Assembly (NCBI GenBank): GCA_042090305.1
Contig: JBELJQ010000031.1
Coordinates: 1 to 19,396, forward strand
From: TMED13 sp042090305
GTDB taxonomy: Bacteria; Pseudomonadota; Alphaproteobacteria; Methylaequorales; Methylaequoraceae
DNA: 19,396 nucleotides
Direction of reading: 5' to 3'
Shown piece by piece: positions 8,029 to 14,561 of the stretch. Within the stretch, counting starts at the first letter, position 1. Each line of letters begins with the position of its first letter. The notes under the pieces are model-generated. The model was not told where the DNA came from. It searched no databases and was given only the letters and a program-made list of their open reading frames with translations. The translations under genes and the position numbers were made by a program.

Positions 8029-8927
8029 TTTTTTTTTTTCGACTTGTAATGTTCCTCTAGATCGCTGATGTCTTCATCAGATAAATTTAGTCTTTCTGCT
8101 AATTCTCTCAATTCAACTCTCTCATTTTGATCAATAATATTATCCTGTAATACAAATTCTAATTTTTTTTTGTATTTTATTTGATTTCTTCTGGTGTGTT
8201 CAGTGAAAGCTGATGCTAAAATACCTGAAGGTAAAGCAACAGTTCCTATTCCAAGAATAATTGTAATTGAACCGAATACTTTTCCCATAGACGTGATTGG
8301 ATAAACATCACCATATCCTACCGTTGTTAAAGTAACAATAGACCACCACATAGCTTTTGGGATACTACCAAATTTTTCTGGTTGTACGTCTTTCTCTACA
8401 AGATACATTCCGCTCGAGGCTATAATTAACATTATAAATAAAATAAAAAATGCAGCTCCAAATGACTTTCTTTGGTCCCAAATAACAGTTAATAGACTGT
8501 TTATAGAGTTTGAATATCTCGAGAATTTTAAAAGCCTAAATATTCTAAGAACTCTTATGAACCTGAGGTCAATAGTTGGAAAAAAGAATGCAAGTAAGCT
8601 TGGTAAAATAGCTAATAAATCTATAATCGCTGAAAAACTAAAAATATATTTTAACCTTCTTTCAAATGGTTTTTCTGTTTTGAGTTTAACTGATGTGCAT
8701 GACCATAGTCTGCCAATATATTCTATAAGAAAAATAGATACTGAAAGATATTCAAAATATTTGAAAAATAATTTATGATTTATATAAATTTCTTCTACCG
8801 TCTCTACCACTACCATTATGATGTTTAGTGTGATTAGCATTAGTAAAAACATGTCTACTAACTTGGAGTTAAGATCTTTTTCATTTGCTGGTTCTAATAA
8901 AGACCAAACTCTTTTTTTACTTAACAA
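8025..8927 (-). CDS. Voltage-gated-type K+ channel subunit
   Basis: A 300-aa six-helix channel subunit. S1 lies near 26-42 and S2 near 58-76. S3 is near 96-114. An arginine-bearing S4 (LRFIRVLRIFRLLKFSRY, 121-138) is the voltage sensor. S5 is near 157-176. The pore helix and selectivity filter TLTTVGYGD (199-207) carry the canonical K+ filter TVGYG, and S6 is near 215-240. It should tetramerise in the inner membrane and pass K+. The C-terminal 55 residues are soluble and contain DNIIDQNERVELRELAERLN (262-281), an acidic loop followed by a helix, resembling TerB- or EF-hand-like segments rather than a cyclic-nucleotide domain. It lies 17 bases downstream of the 96-aa gene on the same strand and overlaps the ppc stop convergently. 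Confidence 0.9.
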   Translation of the reverse strand: MLSKKRVWSLLEPANEKDLNSKLVDMFLLMLITLNIIMVVVETVEEIYINHKLFFKYFEYLSVSIFLIEYIGRLWSCTSVKLKTEKPFERRLKYIFSFSAIIDLLAILPSLLAFFFPTIDLRFIRVLRIFRLLKFSRYSNSINSLLTVIWDQRKSFGAAFFILFIMLIIASSGMYLVEKDVQPEKFGSIPKAMWWSIVTLTTVGYGDVYPITSMGKVFGSITIILGIGTVALPSGILASAFTEHTRRNQIKYKKKLEFVLQDNIIDQNERVELRELAERLNLSDEDISDLEEHYKSKKKN

Positions 8928-8944
8928 AATTTTTTCACCATTTA

Positions 8945-9235
8945 TTATTTTTTAGGACAAGTTATTTCCTTCTGACATGCAAATCCAGGAGAACCGAGGT
9001 AGATTTGCTTATCTTTTTCACCTCGTTCTTTTGGTTGTGGTTGATAAGTACAGATAACATCATCTGGAATTTTTTGTTCTTTTATAAGCCTACATTTTCT
9101 CTCTATAACTATTCTCTTCCTCCTGTCAAATGTTCCTTCCTCAGGAGCATATGTTCTTCCTCTAGTTTTACTCTCTAATAAAAAAGGAAGAAGCAACGAT
9201 GTTAAGAGTGTAAAATTAATTAGTTTTTTCATCAT
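8945..9235 (-). CDS. Small exported four-cysteine protein, unknown function
   Basis: A 96-aa protein with a signal peptide (MMKK, then hydrophobic residues to about 20). The mature part is basic and highly charged, with four cysteines at 48, 62, 87 and 93, enough for two disulfides in an oxidising periplasm. I do not recognise the family. Its start overlaps the end of the 75-aa gene by 20 bases, so it is probably translated from the same mRNA as that gene and the two upstream of it. A second Met codon directly follows the first, so the exact start is uncertain by one residue. The K+ channel gene follows 17 bases downstream. Confidence 0.65.
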   Translation of the reverse strand: MMKKLINFTLLTSLLLPFLLESKTRGRTYAPEEGTFDRRKRIVIERKCRLIKEQKIPDDVICTYQPQPKERGEKDKQIYLGSPGFACQKEITCPKK

Positions 9236-9443
9236 CAGATTCTTCTGTTATATCTGAAGTTTCGTCTTTACCGGCTTTGTAAGCTGTACCTTGTATTGAT
9301 TTAGCAACAAACTTGTTCATAAGAGTATCAGAATTTTTAACATATTCCTCTAAATCTTTTTGTAAAATTTCCTCAGCCTCTTCTTTAGAATTAGAATCAA
9401 TTTCCATTATTCCGTCAATAATCCAATGTACTTTAAATTTCAT
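9216..9443 (-). CDS. Small acidic protein of unknown function
   Basis: A 75-aa protein with no signal peptide. Residues 1-30 alternate as a beta strand then helix (MKFKVHWIIDGIMEID, then an EEAEEILQKDLEEY-like helix), suggesting a small compact alpha/beta domain. The last 18 or so residues are acidic and probably disordered. The ATG overlaps the stop of the upstream Sel1-like gene (ATGA-type, 4 bases), and its own 3' end overlaps the next gene by 20 bases. This points to translational coupling within one operon. No family is recognised and no function is proposed. Confidence 0.65.
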   Translation of the reverse strand: MKFKVHWIIDGIMEIDSNSKEEAEEILQKDLEEYVKNSDTLMNKFVAKSIQGTAYKAGKDETSDITEESDDEKTN

Positions 9444-10084
9444 AACTCATCTCCAGTATTCTTTTTATCTGAAAGGTATTTCTGTTTTGTAAATATATCA
9501 AATGCCTCTTTTTGAAGTTCAGCCAGCACTTCCTTTTCAATTGAATTACCAACTCTATCTCTTAACTTCATCGCTTTATAATTACCTGTACTAACGGATA
9601 CAGAATACCACATATATGATTTTTCTAAATCAATTTCTGGAGAAATCTTTTCAAACCAATATGCCAGCTTGAAAGCTGCATGTTGATCTATATTGTCAAC
9701 GTATTGTTTTTCAAGCATAGTTTCAATTATCTCTGCCATTTGATTTACATCATCTTCAACTAATTTATCGATTACTTTATCTACTTTTCTTAAACATCTT
9801 TTATTACCATTCAATGAACATAACCAAGTATATTTTAAAGACAGTTTAAAGTCTTGAGTCGTTCCAATACCTTCAAAATACATATTTGAGAGGTTATAAA
9901 TTGAGCTTTTATGACCTTTTTCTGATAGATTAAAAAAAACAATAAATGACTTTTTAAACTCCCCATTGTCATAGTGTGATACTCCTTGATTATAATAGTC
10001 ATCATCTTCAACCACGTGATCCGTTGCCTCTACCTTTAGAGTAAGGTTACAAATAAGTAAAATCACTGATAATAAAAATTTCAC
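9440..10084 (-). CDS. Exported Sel1/TPR-like repeat protein
   Basis: A 214-aa protein with an N-terminal signal peptide (hydrophobic to about residue 18, cleavage probably near VEA at 18-20). It then has helical repeats of the Sel1 type: around 36-75 the pattern of G-x-F-x-x-A/S, a helix, then YNLSNMYFEGIGTTQDF with the typical Y-x-x-G-x-G-x-x-x-D turn. A weaker second unit around 140-175 reads FKLAYWFEKISPEIDLEKSY. Such repeats scaffold protein-protein contacts, here probably in the periplasm. Its start overlaps the stop of the NHLP-like gene by 4 bases, and its stop overlaps the next start by 4. It therefore sits inside a coupled operon with that unusual protein. The partner is unknown. Confidence 0.7.
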   Translation of the reverse strand: MKFLLSVILLICNLTLKVEATDHVVEDDDYYNQGVSHYDNGEFKKSFIVFFNLSEKGHKSSIYNLSNMYFEGIGTTQDFKLSLKYTWLCSLNGNKRCLRKVDKVIDKLVEDDVNQMAEIIETMLEKQYVDNIDQHAAFKLAYWFEKISPEIDLEKSYMWYSVSVSTGNYKAMKLRDRVGNSIEKEVLAELQKEAFDIFTKQKYLSDKKNTGDEL

Positions 10085-10464
10085 CTTCCCGCCATCATTA
10101 CTAATTGTAAATATAAAACTCTTAGTCTAAACTTAGAATTTGGTCTTTGCTCGTAGACAACAATTCTTGGTCTATCTGAATTTGGCTTCTGAAACTCTAT
10201 GGACATATCTTCAGGTAAGTATACACCGTTGAATTCAAGAGTTTTTTGAGGGTCCTCATGAAACTGTTCTTTGAAATCTGCATCTATCCAGGTTCTGGCA
10301 AGTACTCTTCCAAGGATATCCGGTAAAAACTTTCTTACCTCAGACCGATTTTTTAAGTGATGAAGTTTCTGAGTAATATCAAAAGGGCTTATTGAGTCTT
10401 GATTAACTTTTATTACTTCATTACTTTTTGCTTTGACTGGAAGATTATGTTGTTTTTTTTTCAT
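10081..10464 (-). CDS. NHLP (nitrile-hydratase-like leader) domain protein, possible RiPP precursor or relative
   Basis: A 127-aa protein. A lysine-rich, probably disordered N-terminus (1-45) leads into LGRVLARTWIDADFKEQF (51-68), then DPQKTLEFNGVYLPED (71-86). This matches the N-terminal pattern of nitrile hydratase alpha chains and of NHLP leader peptides (A-R-x-W-x-D-x-x-F-K, then D-P-x-x-x-L). The nitrile hydratase metal motif C-x-x-C-S-C is absent, and the protein has no cysteine, so it is not the enzyme. After a strand around 98-105, the C-terminal 20 residues are basic and hydrophobic, ending MMAGR. No Gly-Gly cleavage site and no modifying enzyme are evident nearby. It is the first gene of a coupled four-gene unit. 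The domain resemblance is moderately strong; a RiPP role is speculative. Confidence 0.6.
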   Translation of the reverse strand: MKKKQHNLPVKAKSNEVIKVNQDSISPFDITQKLHHLKNRSEVRKFLPDILGRVLARTWIDADFKEQFHEDPQKTLEFNGVYLPEDMSIEFQKPNSDRPRIVVYEQRPNSKFRLRVLYLQLVMMAGR

Positions 10465-10475
10465 ATTTTTTAAAT

Positions 10476-10484
10476 TTTATAGCA
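10476..10484 (-). promoter_or_regulatory. Possible extended -10 promoter for the NHLP-like operon
   Basis: On the minus strand the text TGCTATAAA (10484 down to 10476) fits an extended -10 element (TGnTATAAT). It is 11 bases before the ATG of the NHLP-like gene, so the leader would be only about 5 bases and no Shine-Dalgarno is visible. No convincing -35 is seen. In such AT-rich DNA this could be chance. Confidence 0.25.
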
Positions 10485-10546
10485 AATAAATGAATTTTAT
10501 AAATAAATTTTTTTAAACAATTGAATTATAAGTCGTTTTGTAGGTT

Positions 10547-10819
10547 ATGATTTCAACTAATAATATTTTAAAATTCCCTAATAAGATTAAAAATAAAAAA
10601 CAAAAATACGAACTCATAAGGGATAAAGTTGAGGACCTTCTTCACTTAATTTCTGCAGATGAAAAAGACGTTTGGGCTGTTGCAATGGCCGCTGGACGAT
10701 TTTCATCAATTTACTTATCAAAAATTGATAGTGAGGAAAGTGCTATCAATTTCTTTAGAAGTTGTATAAGTACTCAAAAAAAATTCGAAAAATCAGGAGA
10801 TCCTTCCAACATTTCCTGA
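10547..10819 (+). CDS. Small conserved-looking protein of unknown function
   Basis: A 90-aa soluble protein with no signal peptide. A basic N-terminus with the text ILKFPNKIKNKKQKYELIRD leads into predicted helices around 22-50 (KVEDLLHLISADEKDVWAVAMAAGR) and 60-80. The tidy hydrophobic pattern and the lone plus-strand position between two minus-strand operons support a real gene. Its last 27 bases overlap the 3' end of the third bactofilin gene in convergent orientation. No Shine-Dalgarno is evident. No family is recognised and no function is assigned. Confidence 0.55.
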   Translation: MISTNNILKFPNKIKNKKQKYELIRDKVEDLLHLISADEKDVWAVAMAAGRFSSIYLSKIDSEESAINFFRSCISTQKKFEKSGDPSNIS

Positions 10820-11107
10820 AATCTGCGCTCCAGTATCTACAGATAAAGAATTAGTTTTCAACTTTCCATCTATTGTTCCAGAGCTTGAAACCTCAAGTAG
10901 ATCAGCCGTGATATCGCCTGTGATTTTACCTTCAACTTTAAGATGTTCACTATTTACATTTCCCATTACATGGGCTGAACCTTCAATTATGACTGATTTG
11001 GCTGTAATATTTCCTTTAAACTGACCTGCAATAACTATCTGTCCCTCTCTGGATTCAAGAGTTCCCTCCATAAGAAGGTCTTTATTAATATAAGAAATAT
11101 CACTCAA
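10793..11107 (-). CDS. Bactofilin 3 (DUF583 cytoskeletal protein), TTG start
   Basis: A 104-aa bactofilin: almost the whole protein is the right-handed beta-helix domain, built of short repeats with I/V-x-G-x-I/V/A spacing (IVIAGQFKGNITAKSV, LKVEGKITGDITADLLEV, GTIDGKLKTNSL). Bactofilins polymerise without nucleotides into membrane-associated scaffolds that position wall enzymes. The start is the TTG at 11105-11107, supported by AGAGGAGAA about 8 bases upstream; no ATG lies in frame before the domain. It follows bactofilin 2 by 17 bases and is the last of three tandem copies. It is shorter than the other two because it lacks disordered tails. It overlaps the convergent 90-aa gene by 27 bases. 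Confidence 0.88.
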   Translation of the reverse strand: MSDISYINKDLLMEGTLESREGQIVIAGQFKGNITAKSVIIEGSAHVMGNVNSEHLKVEGKITGDITADLLEVSSSGTIDGKLKTNSLSVDTGAQISGNVGRIS

Positions 11108-11124
11108 TGAAATTCTCCTCTTTT

Positions 11125-11493
11125 TTACTCGTTTGAATTTTCTTCTTCACTTGACTTTTTATTTTTAAGTTTCTTTTCATCCCAATTATGAACTATTTTA
11201 CAATTTAAAGCTGCGCCTCTATCCATTTGTAAAGACTTATAATTAATTTCACCAGTAATAACTGATGAATCTGTTAGCCAAACTGAGTCTGCTTTAATTT
11301 TTCCTTGATAATTTCCAGAAATCACTACAAGCTCAGAAACTATTGAGCCCTCTAATGTAGCCGATTTGCCAACCGTAACCTTTTCAGATTTGATATCAGC
11401 TTCTACTCTTCCGTTTATTTCAATGGTTGATGCATTAGAAATCTTGCCTTTAAAAATTGCTCCTTTTCCAATTATCGATTGAGTATCTGCCAT
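11125..11493 (-). CDS. Bactofilin 2 (DUF583 cytoskeletal protein)
   Basis: A 122-aa bactofilin with the beta-helix domain at about 3-100, made of repeats such as STIEINGRVEADIKSEKV, TLEGSIVSELVVISGNY and SVITGEINYKSLQM. A short charged, probably disordered C-terminal tail (KKLKNKKSSEEENSNE) follows. The start ATG overlaps the stop of bactofilin 1 by one base (TAATG), with AAGGGGA just upstream inside the preceding gene, so translation is likely coupled. It probably copolymerises with its neighbours. The three copies differ clearly in sequence, so they are old duplicates rather than recent ones. Confidence 0.9.
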   Translation of the reverse strand: MADTQSIIGKGAIFKGKISNASTIEINGRVEADIKSEKVTVGKSATLEGSIVSELVVISGNYQGKIKADSVWLTDSSVITGEINYKSLQMDRGAALNCKIVHNWDEKKLKNKKSSEEENSNE

Positions 11494-11894
11494 TATTTCC
11501 CCTTTTTTTGTTTTGGTTTTGTTTGATTATTTTTATTATTATCAAGTCCTCTAATCAGTTCTACTTCAAGATTCGCGCCAGGTTGTGCTCTTAAATTGTT
11601 GTAATGAAGTTTTCCTTTGATATTAGCTGTTGATTCAATTGACAATGAATCCGCAAAAACATCACCTTCAAAATTACCTCCTATAGATGACTGAAGGGCT
11701 TTAATATTTCCTTTTAGATTACCCTCAGAAGAGATATTAATGTTGTCACACTCAACATTACCTTTGACTTTACCCTTTAATATCAAATTTCCACTACACT
11801 TGATGCTTCCGTTGATTTGCATTTCAGTTCCAATTACACTTGAGCTCGAGGATGTTTTTGTTGGTTTATCAGAATCTCTTGAAAACATAGCCAT
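11493..11894 (-). CDS. Bactofilin 1 (DUF583 cytoskeletal protein), first of three
   Basis: A 133-aa bactofilin. A disordered N-terminus rich in Ser and Thr (about 1-22), as is usual for the membrane-binding tail, is followed by the beta-helix domain (about 23-115) with repeats such as MQINGSIKCSGNLILKGKVK, GNVECDNINISSEG and ANIKGKLHYNNL. A basic, Asn/Lys-rich tail ends the protein. It heads the three-bactofilin minus-strand operon; AAGG lies 4 bases before the first of two in-frame ATGs (11892-11894), so either could be used. It is divergent, across 105 bases, from a membrane-anchor gene and an M23 peptidase gene. That matches the known alphaproteobacterial link between bactofilins and LmdC-type endopeptidases. 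Confidence 0.92.
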   Translation of the reverse strand: MAMFSRDSDKPTKTSSSSSVIGTEMQINGSIKCSGNLILKGKVKGNVECDNINISSEGNLKGNIKALQSSIGGNFEGDVFADSLSIESTANIKGKLHYNNLRAQPGANLEVELIRGLDNNKNNQTKPKQKKGK

Positions 11895-11958
11895 TTTGCC
11901 TTAAAATTTAATGATTATCATAAAATTTGTTAAAAAAAAAGATTTATCTTAACATTTT

Positions 11959-11974
11959 TGGCTTACTAAATGCA
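11959..11974 (+). promoter_or_regulatory. Candidate sigma-54 promoter for the anchor-M23 peptidase operon
   Basis: TGGCTTACTAAATGCA matches the -24/-12 consensus TGGCACGNNNNTTGCW at TGGC and TGCA, with the invariant GG and GC ten bases apart. Predicted transcription start is about 11985, 15 bases before the ATG at 12000. It is the weakest of the four plus-strand matches because the A-C of the -24 box and the first T of the -12 box differ. Confidence 0.42.
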
Positions 11975-11999
11975 TAAAATAAATTATATTTAAATAATT

Positions 12000-12527
12000 A
12001 TGAGTGAACCAGTTATAGACATAAGAGATAGGATTGAGAAGATGAGGAATCAGATGTCAGTTCCTGAAGGTGAATCAAATCCTGGAAAAACAATCAATAA
12101 ATCTTCAAATACAGAGCTTAAAAAACAAAATATAAATGTCAAAGATAAAGTTCACGTAAATGATAATGTTGAAGTTATAAATAAGATTAAAGAAACAGAA
12201 TCCGAAAAATTATCAGATAATATAGTTCAAAAGAAAAAAGATTTCAAAGATAATTTTGATAGATCAGAATCCATGACAAAGGTTCAGATTGAAAAAATAG
12301 AAAAAAAGCCTGATTTTGAGTCAAATAATTTCAATAGTCATTCTACTCGAAAGAAGGATAAAGTTGATAAAAATGATAATCAGTCAATTAAACCTGATGA
12401 CGAAACAACCTTCCCACAATTTAGCTTAAACGTAAGTAATCCAATATCATGGAAACTAATGTTATTAATAATGGTAATGCAATTACTTACGAATATAATG
12501 CTAGTTGTAGTACTCTATCTTAAATAA
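12000..12527 (+). CDS. Disordered, C-terminally membrane-anchored protein beside the bactofilins
   Basis: A 175-aa protein. It opens with a short helix (MSEPVIDIRDRIEKMRNQM) that may be a binding motif. About 120 residues of Lys/Asp/Asn/Ser-rich, probably disordered sequence follow, and it ends with one transmembrane helix (about 153-173, LMLLIMVMQLLTNIMLVVVL) that leaves almost no residues beyond it. This tail-anchored layout places the long arm in the cytoplasm. Its stop overlaps the ATG of the M23 peptidase by one base (TAATG), so the two are coupled. The location suggests a linker between bactofilin filaments and the envelope, but that is inference from position and topology; I recognise no named family. 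Confidence 0.68.
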   Translation: MSEPVIDIRDRIEKMRNQMSVPEGESNPGKTINKSSNTELKKQNINVKDKVHVNDNVEVINKIKETESEKLSDNIVQKKKDFKDNFDRSESMTKVQIEKIEKKPDFESNNFNSHSTRKKDKVDKNDNQSIKPDDETTFPQFSLNVSNPISWKLMLLIMVMQLLTNIMLVVVLYLK

Positions 12528-13876
12528 TGAAAATGTTAAAAGATCTAGTTAATAGGTTTATATTAAGTAATATCAAATCAAGCACAAGGTTTGGTGAATC
12601 AAGTGTAATAACAAAAAATTTTAATGTATTATCAAATAATCTGGGGACACTTTTAAAAGAAAGAAGATTTTTATACTTTACAAAAAAGGGGCCTATTGAA
12701 GTTGTTTTTAACTTTAAACATTATTTTTCTGCTCTGATAATAGGAATATTATTTTTATTTAAAACTTTTCAGTTCATTTTTTTTGGGGCATCAACTTTTT
12801 TTTCATATTTGGCTTATCAAAACACTGAGATAAATAAACAAACATTTACTGATTCAGAAATTCAAACTTTAAAAAATCTCGCTAATGAATCAATTAACTT
12901 AGAATATCAGCCTGAAACAAGAGATATTGTTGTTGATGGAGTATCATTTGATAAGAATGTTAAAGAAAAAAAAGATTTCGTTTCAAACATTAAGGAAAGT
13001 TTTGAAAAAATAAAATTATCTTTCAAAAATTTTTATAGTAATTTTAGTTATGATGTATCTCATTCTGATGAAGTAATTTTTGATCAATTTTCTCAATTAG
13101 CTAGCCCAGAGCTAATAGCTATGGAGCATACTTTAACAACAAGAAAATCTCCTTTAAAAAAATCATTTCCACAAAATAAAGAAGCATTCTCTTATAGTGG
13201 TTTACCTGTAATTCCATTTATAGCTCCAAGAACGAATAAATTAAAAATTATTAATTTTACAAAAAAAATTGATAGAGAAATTTTTAGTTTGATTGATGTA
13301 TTTGAATCATTAAATCTTAAACCTGATAATGTGGACATAAATATTAGAAGCTTACTTAATACTACTAGTTTGAGTGACGAAGATAATCTCATCGAGAACA
13401 CTTCATTTAGATTTCAGGTACTTGAAGAATTAAAAGATGCGATTATTTATTTACCCTTAAAGCCACCAATGCAGTATTATTACATTTCAAGTCCATATGG
13501 ATTTAGAATTCATCCAAAGAATAAACTTCGTCAAATGCACCACGGCATTGACATGGCAGGAACATGGCAAGAGGAAGTAAGAGCACCAGCAGATGGTTTT
13601 GTTTCTTTCTCAGGTAGAAATGGTTCATTTGGAAAAGCTATTAAAATTGTTCATAAACATGGTGTATCCACTCTATATGGTCATTTACATAAGCTAGGAG
13701 TTAAGAAGGGTCAATATGTTAAAGAAGGTCAAGTAATAGGTAAAATGGGATCAACAGGACGAGCAGTTGGAGCACATCTTCACTATGAAATAAAAGTGAA
13801 TAATAAATCTGTTAACCCGTATGATTTTATCACAAAGGGAAGAGAATTGTTAAGTAGCTCCATTTTTAAAAGATAA
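12527..13876 (+). CDS. M23 family metallopeptidase, membrane-anchored (LmdC-like)
   Basis: A 449-aa endopeptidase that should cut peptidoglycan cross-links in the periplasm. A cytoplasmic N-terminus of about 64 residues precedes one transmembrane helix (about 67-90). A periplasmic linker (90-300) follows, then the LytM/peptidase M23 domain (about 316-435). Zinc ligands are intact: HHGID (338-342, His338 and Asp342) and HLH (417-419, His419), with YGH at 384-386. The core glycine-rich text is SPYGFRIHP (322-330). It is cotranscribed with the tail-anchored protein and lies divergent to three bactofilins. In alphaproteobacteria such as Hyphomonas or Rhodomicrobium relatives, an LmdC-type peptidase is the known partner of bactofilin in local wall shaping. 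The long cytoplasmic N-terminus fits a filament-binding arm. Confidence 0.9.
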   Translation: MKMLKDLVNRFILSNIKSSTRFGESSVITKNFNVLSNNLGTLLKERRFLYFTKKGPIEVVFNFKHYFSALIIGILFLFKTFQFIFFGASTFFSYLAYQNTEINKQTFTDSEIQTLKNLANESINLEYQPETRDIVVDGVSFDKNVKEKKDFVSNIKESFEKIKLSFKNFYSNFSYDVSHSDEVIFDQFSQLASPELIAMEHTLTTRKSPLKKSFPQNKEAFSYSGLPVIPFIAPRTNKLKIINFTKKIDREIFSLIDVFESLNLKPDNVDINIRSLLNTTSLSDEDNLIENTSFRFQVLEELKDAIIYLPLKPPMQYYYISSPYGFRIHPKNKLRQMHHGIDMAGTWQEEVRAPADGFVSFSGRNGSFGKAIKIVHKHGVSTLYGHLHKLGVKKGQYVKEGQVIGKMGSTGRAVGAHLHYEIKVNNKSVNPYDFITKGRELLSSSIFKR

Positions 13877-13877
13877 G

Positions 13878-13893
13878 TGGCATTAAATTTGCT
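13878..13893 (+). promoter_or_regulatory. Candidate sigma-54 promoter for the lytic transglycosylase gene
   Basis: TGGCATTAAATTTGCT matches TGGCA and TTGCT of the -24/-12 consensus with exact GG-N10-GC spacing. It begins 2 bases after the stop of the M23 peptidase gene. The predicted start of transcription is about 13904, one base before the ATG at 13905, so the mRNA would be almost leaderless unless the real start differs. Confidence 0.6.
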
Positions 13894-13904
13894 GAATAAT
13901 TTAC

Positions 13905-14519
13905 ATGTTTAATGTAGTAATTTTTCTTGTAATTTTTTTTTTTTCACAAACGTCTGCATCAGCCAATCTAAAGAGTTGCGGGTTTTTTACTGAAAAATAT
14001 AATTCATCGTACAAATTACCTAATAAATTACTAACATCAATTTCATTAGTGGAGTCAGGTTTGAAGAGGAATGACAAATTAAGTTCATGGCCATGGACAT
14101 TAAATGTTAATGGTAAATCTATGTATTTTGAGAATGAGGAGGATACTATTAAACATTTGAAAAAAAGTCTTAAAATCAATAAAAATATCGATATTGGTTG
14201 TATGCAAATCAACTATAAATATCATGGGAAAAATTTTGAGACTATTGAAGATATTGTTAATCCAAATAAAAACGTAAAATATGCAGCATCATTTTTAAGA
14301 AAGTTATTTAAAAAACATAAATCGTGGAACGAAGCTATATCTAGGTATCATTCCTCTAAGCCAAAAAGGAAAAAGAAATATCTTGTTAAAGTTCAAAGCT
14401 TTTGGAATGATCTTAGACAAAGAAAAATAAAAATAGATAAGGAAATCACACAAAATTTTGATGATGGAAAAATTAAATATTTTAGAAACTTATTACAACA
14501 AGAAAAGCTCAAAATATAA
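13905..14519 (+). CDS. Exported lytic transglycosylase (SLT domain), possibly flagellar
   Basis: A 204-aa protein with a signal peptide (1-20, cleavage near ASA). A Slt-type transglycosylase domain follows. The catalytic glutamate is in SLVESG (Glu50). The substrate-groove text WPWTLNVNGKSMYF follows it, then the conserved IGCMQINYKYH, NPNKNVKYAASFL, and WNEAISRYHSS. These enzymes cleave the MurNAc-GlcNAc bond and release anhydro-muropeptides. The C-terminal 50 residues are basic and helical. The compact size, exported state and a strong sigma-54 promoter match just upstream fit a flagellum-specific enzyme that opens the wall for the rod, like SltF of Rhodobacter. That role is inferred. No Shine-Dalgarno is visible. 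Confidence 0.9.
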   Translation: MFNVVIFLVIFFFSQTSASANLKSCGFFTEKYNSSYKLPNKLLTSISLVESGLKRNDKLSSWPWTLNVNGKSMYFENEEDTIKHLKKSLKINKNIDIGCMQINYKYHGKNFETIEDIVNPNKNVKYAASFLRKLFKKHKSWNEAISRYHSSKPKRKKKYLVKVQSFWNDLRQRKIKIDKEITQNFDDGKIKYFRNLLQQEKLKI

Positions 14520-14521
14520 AC

Positions 14522-14537
14522 TGGCAGGGAAATTGCA
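14522..14537 (+). promoter_or_regulatory. Strong candidate sigma-54 promoter for the 56-aa gene
   Basis: TGGCAGGGAAATTGCA matches TGGCA at -24 and TTGCA at -12 with exact GG-N10-GC spacing, the best match in the window. It starts 2 bases after the transglycosylase stop. The predicted transcript start is about 14548, immediately before a clear AAAGGAG at 14549-14555 and the ATG at 14562. Confidence 0.7.
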
Positions 14538-14561
14538 GAATATTTCACAAAGGAGAATTAA

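Noticed and set aside
8885..9178. 97-aa plus-strand frame over the four-cysteine protein gene
   Set aside because: It spans parts of two minus-strand genes, and its protein is a hydrophobic low-complexity antisense product. The minus-strand frame has a proper signal peptide and operon overlaps.
10081..10464. Nitrile hydratase alpha subunit
   Set aside because: The N-terminal helical pattern fits, but the protein has no cysteine and therefore lacks the metal-binding C-x-x-C-S-C motif, and it is much too short.
13901..14212. 103-aa minus-strand frame opposite the lytic transglycosylase
   Set aside because: Antisense to a gene with an intact catalytic glutamate and signal peptide.
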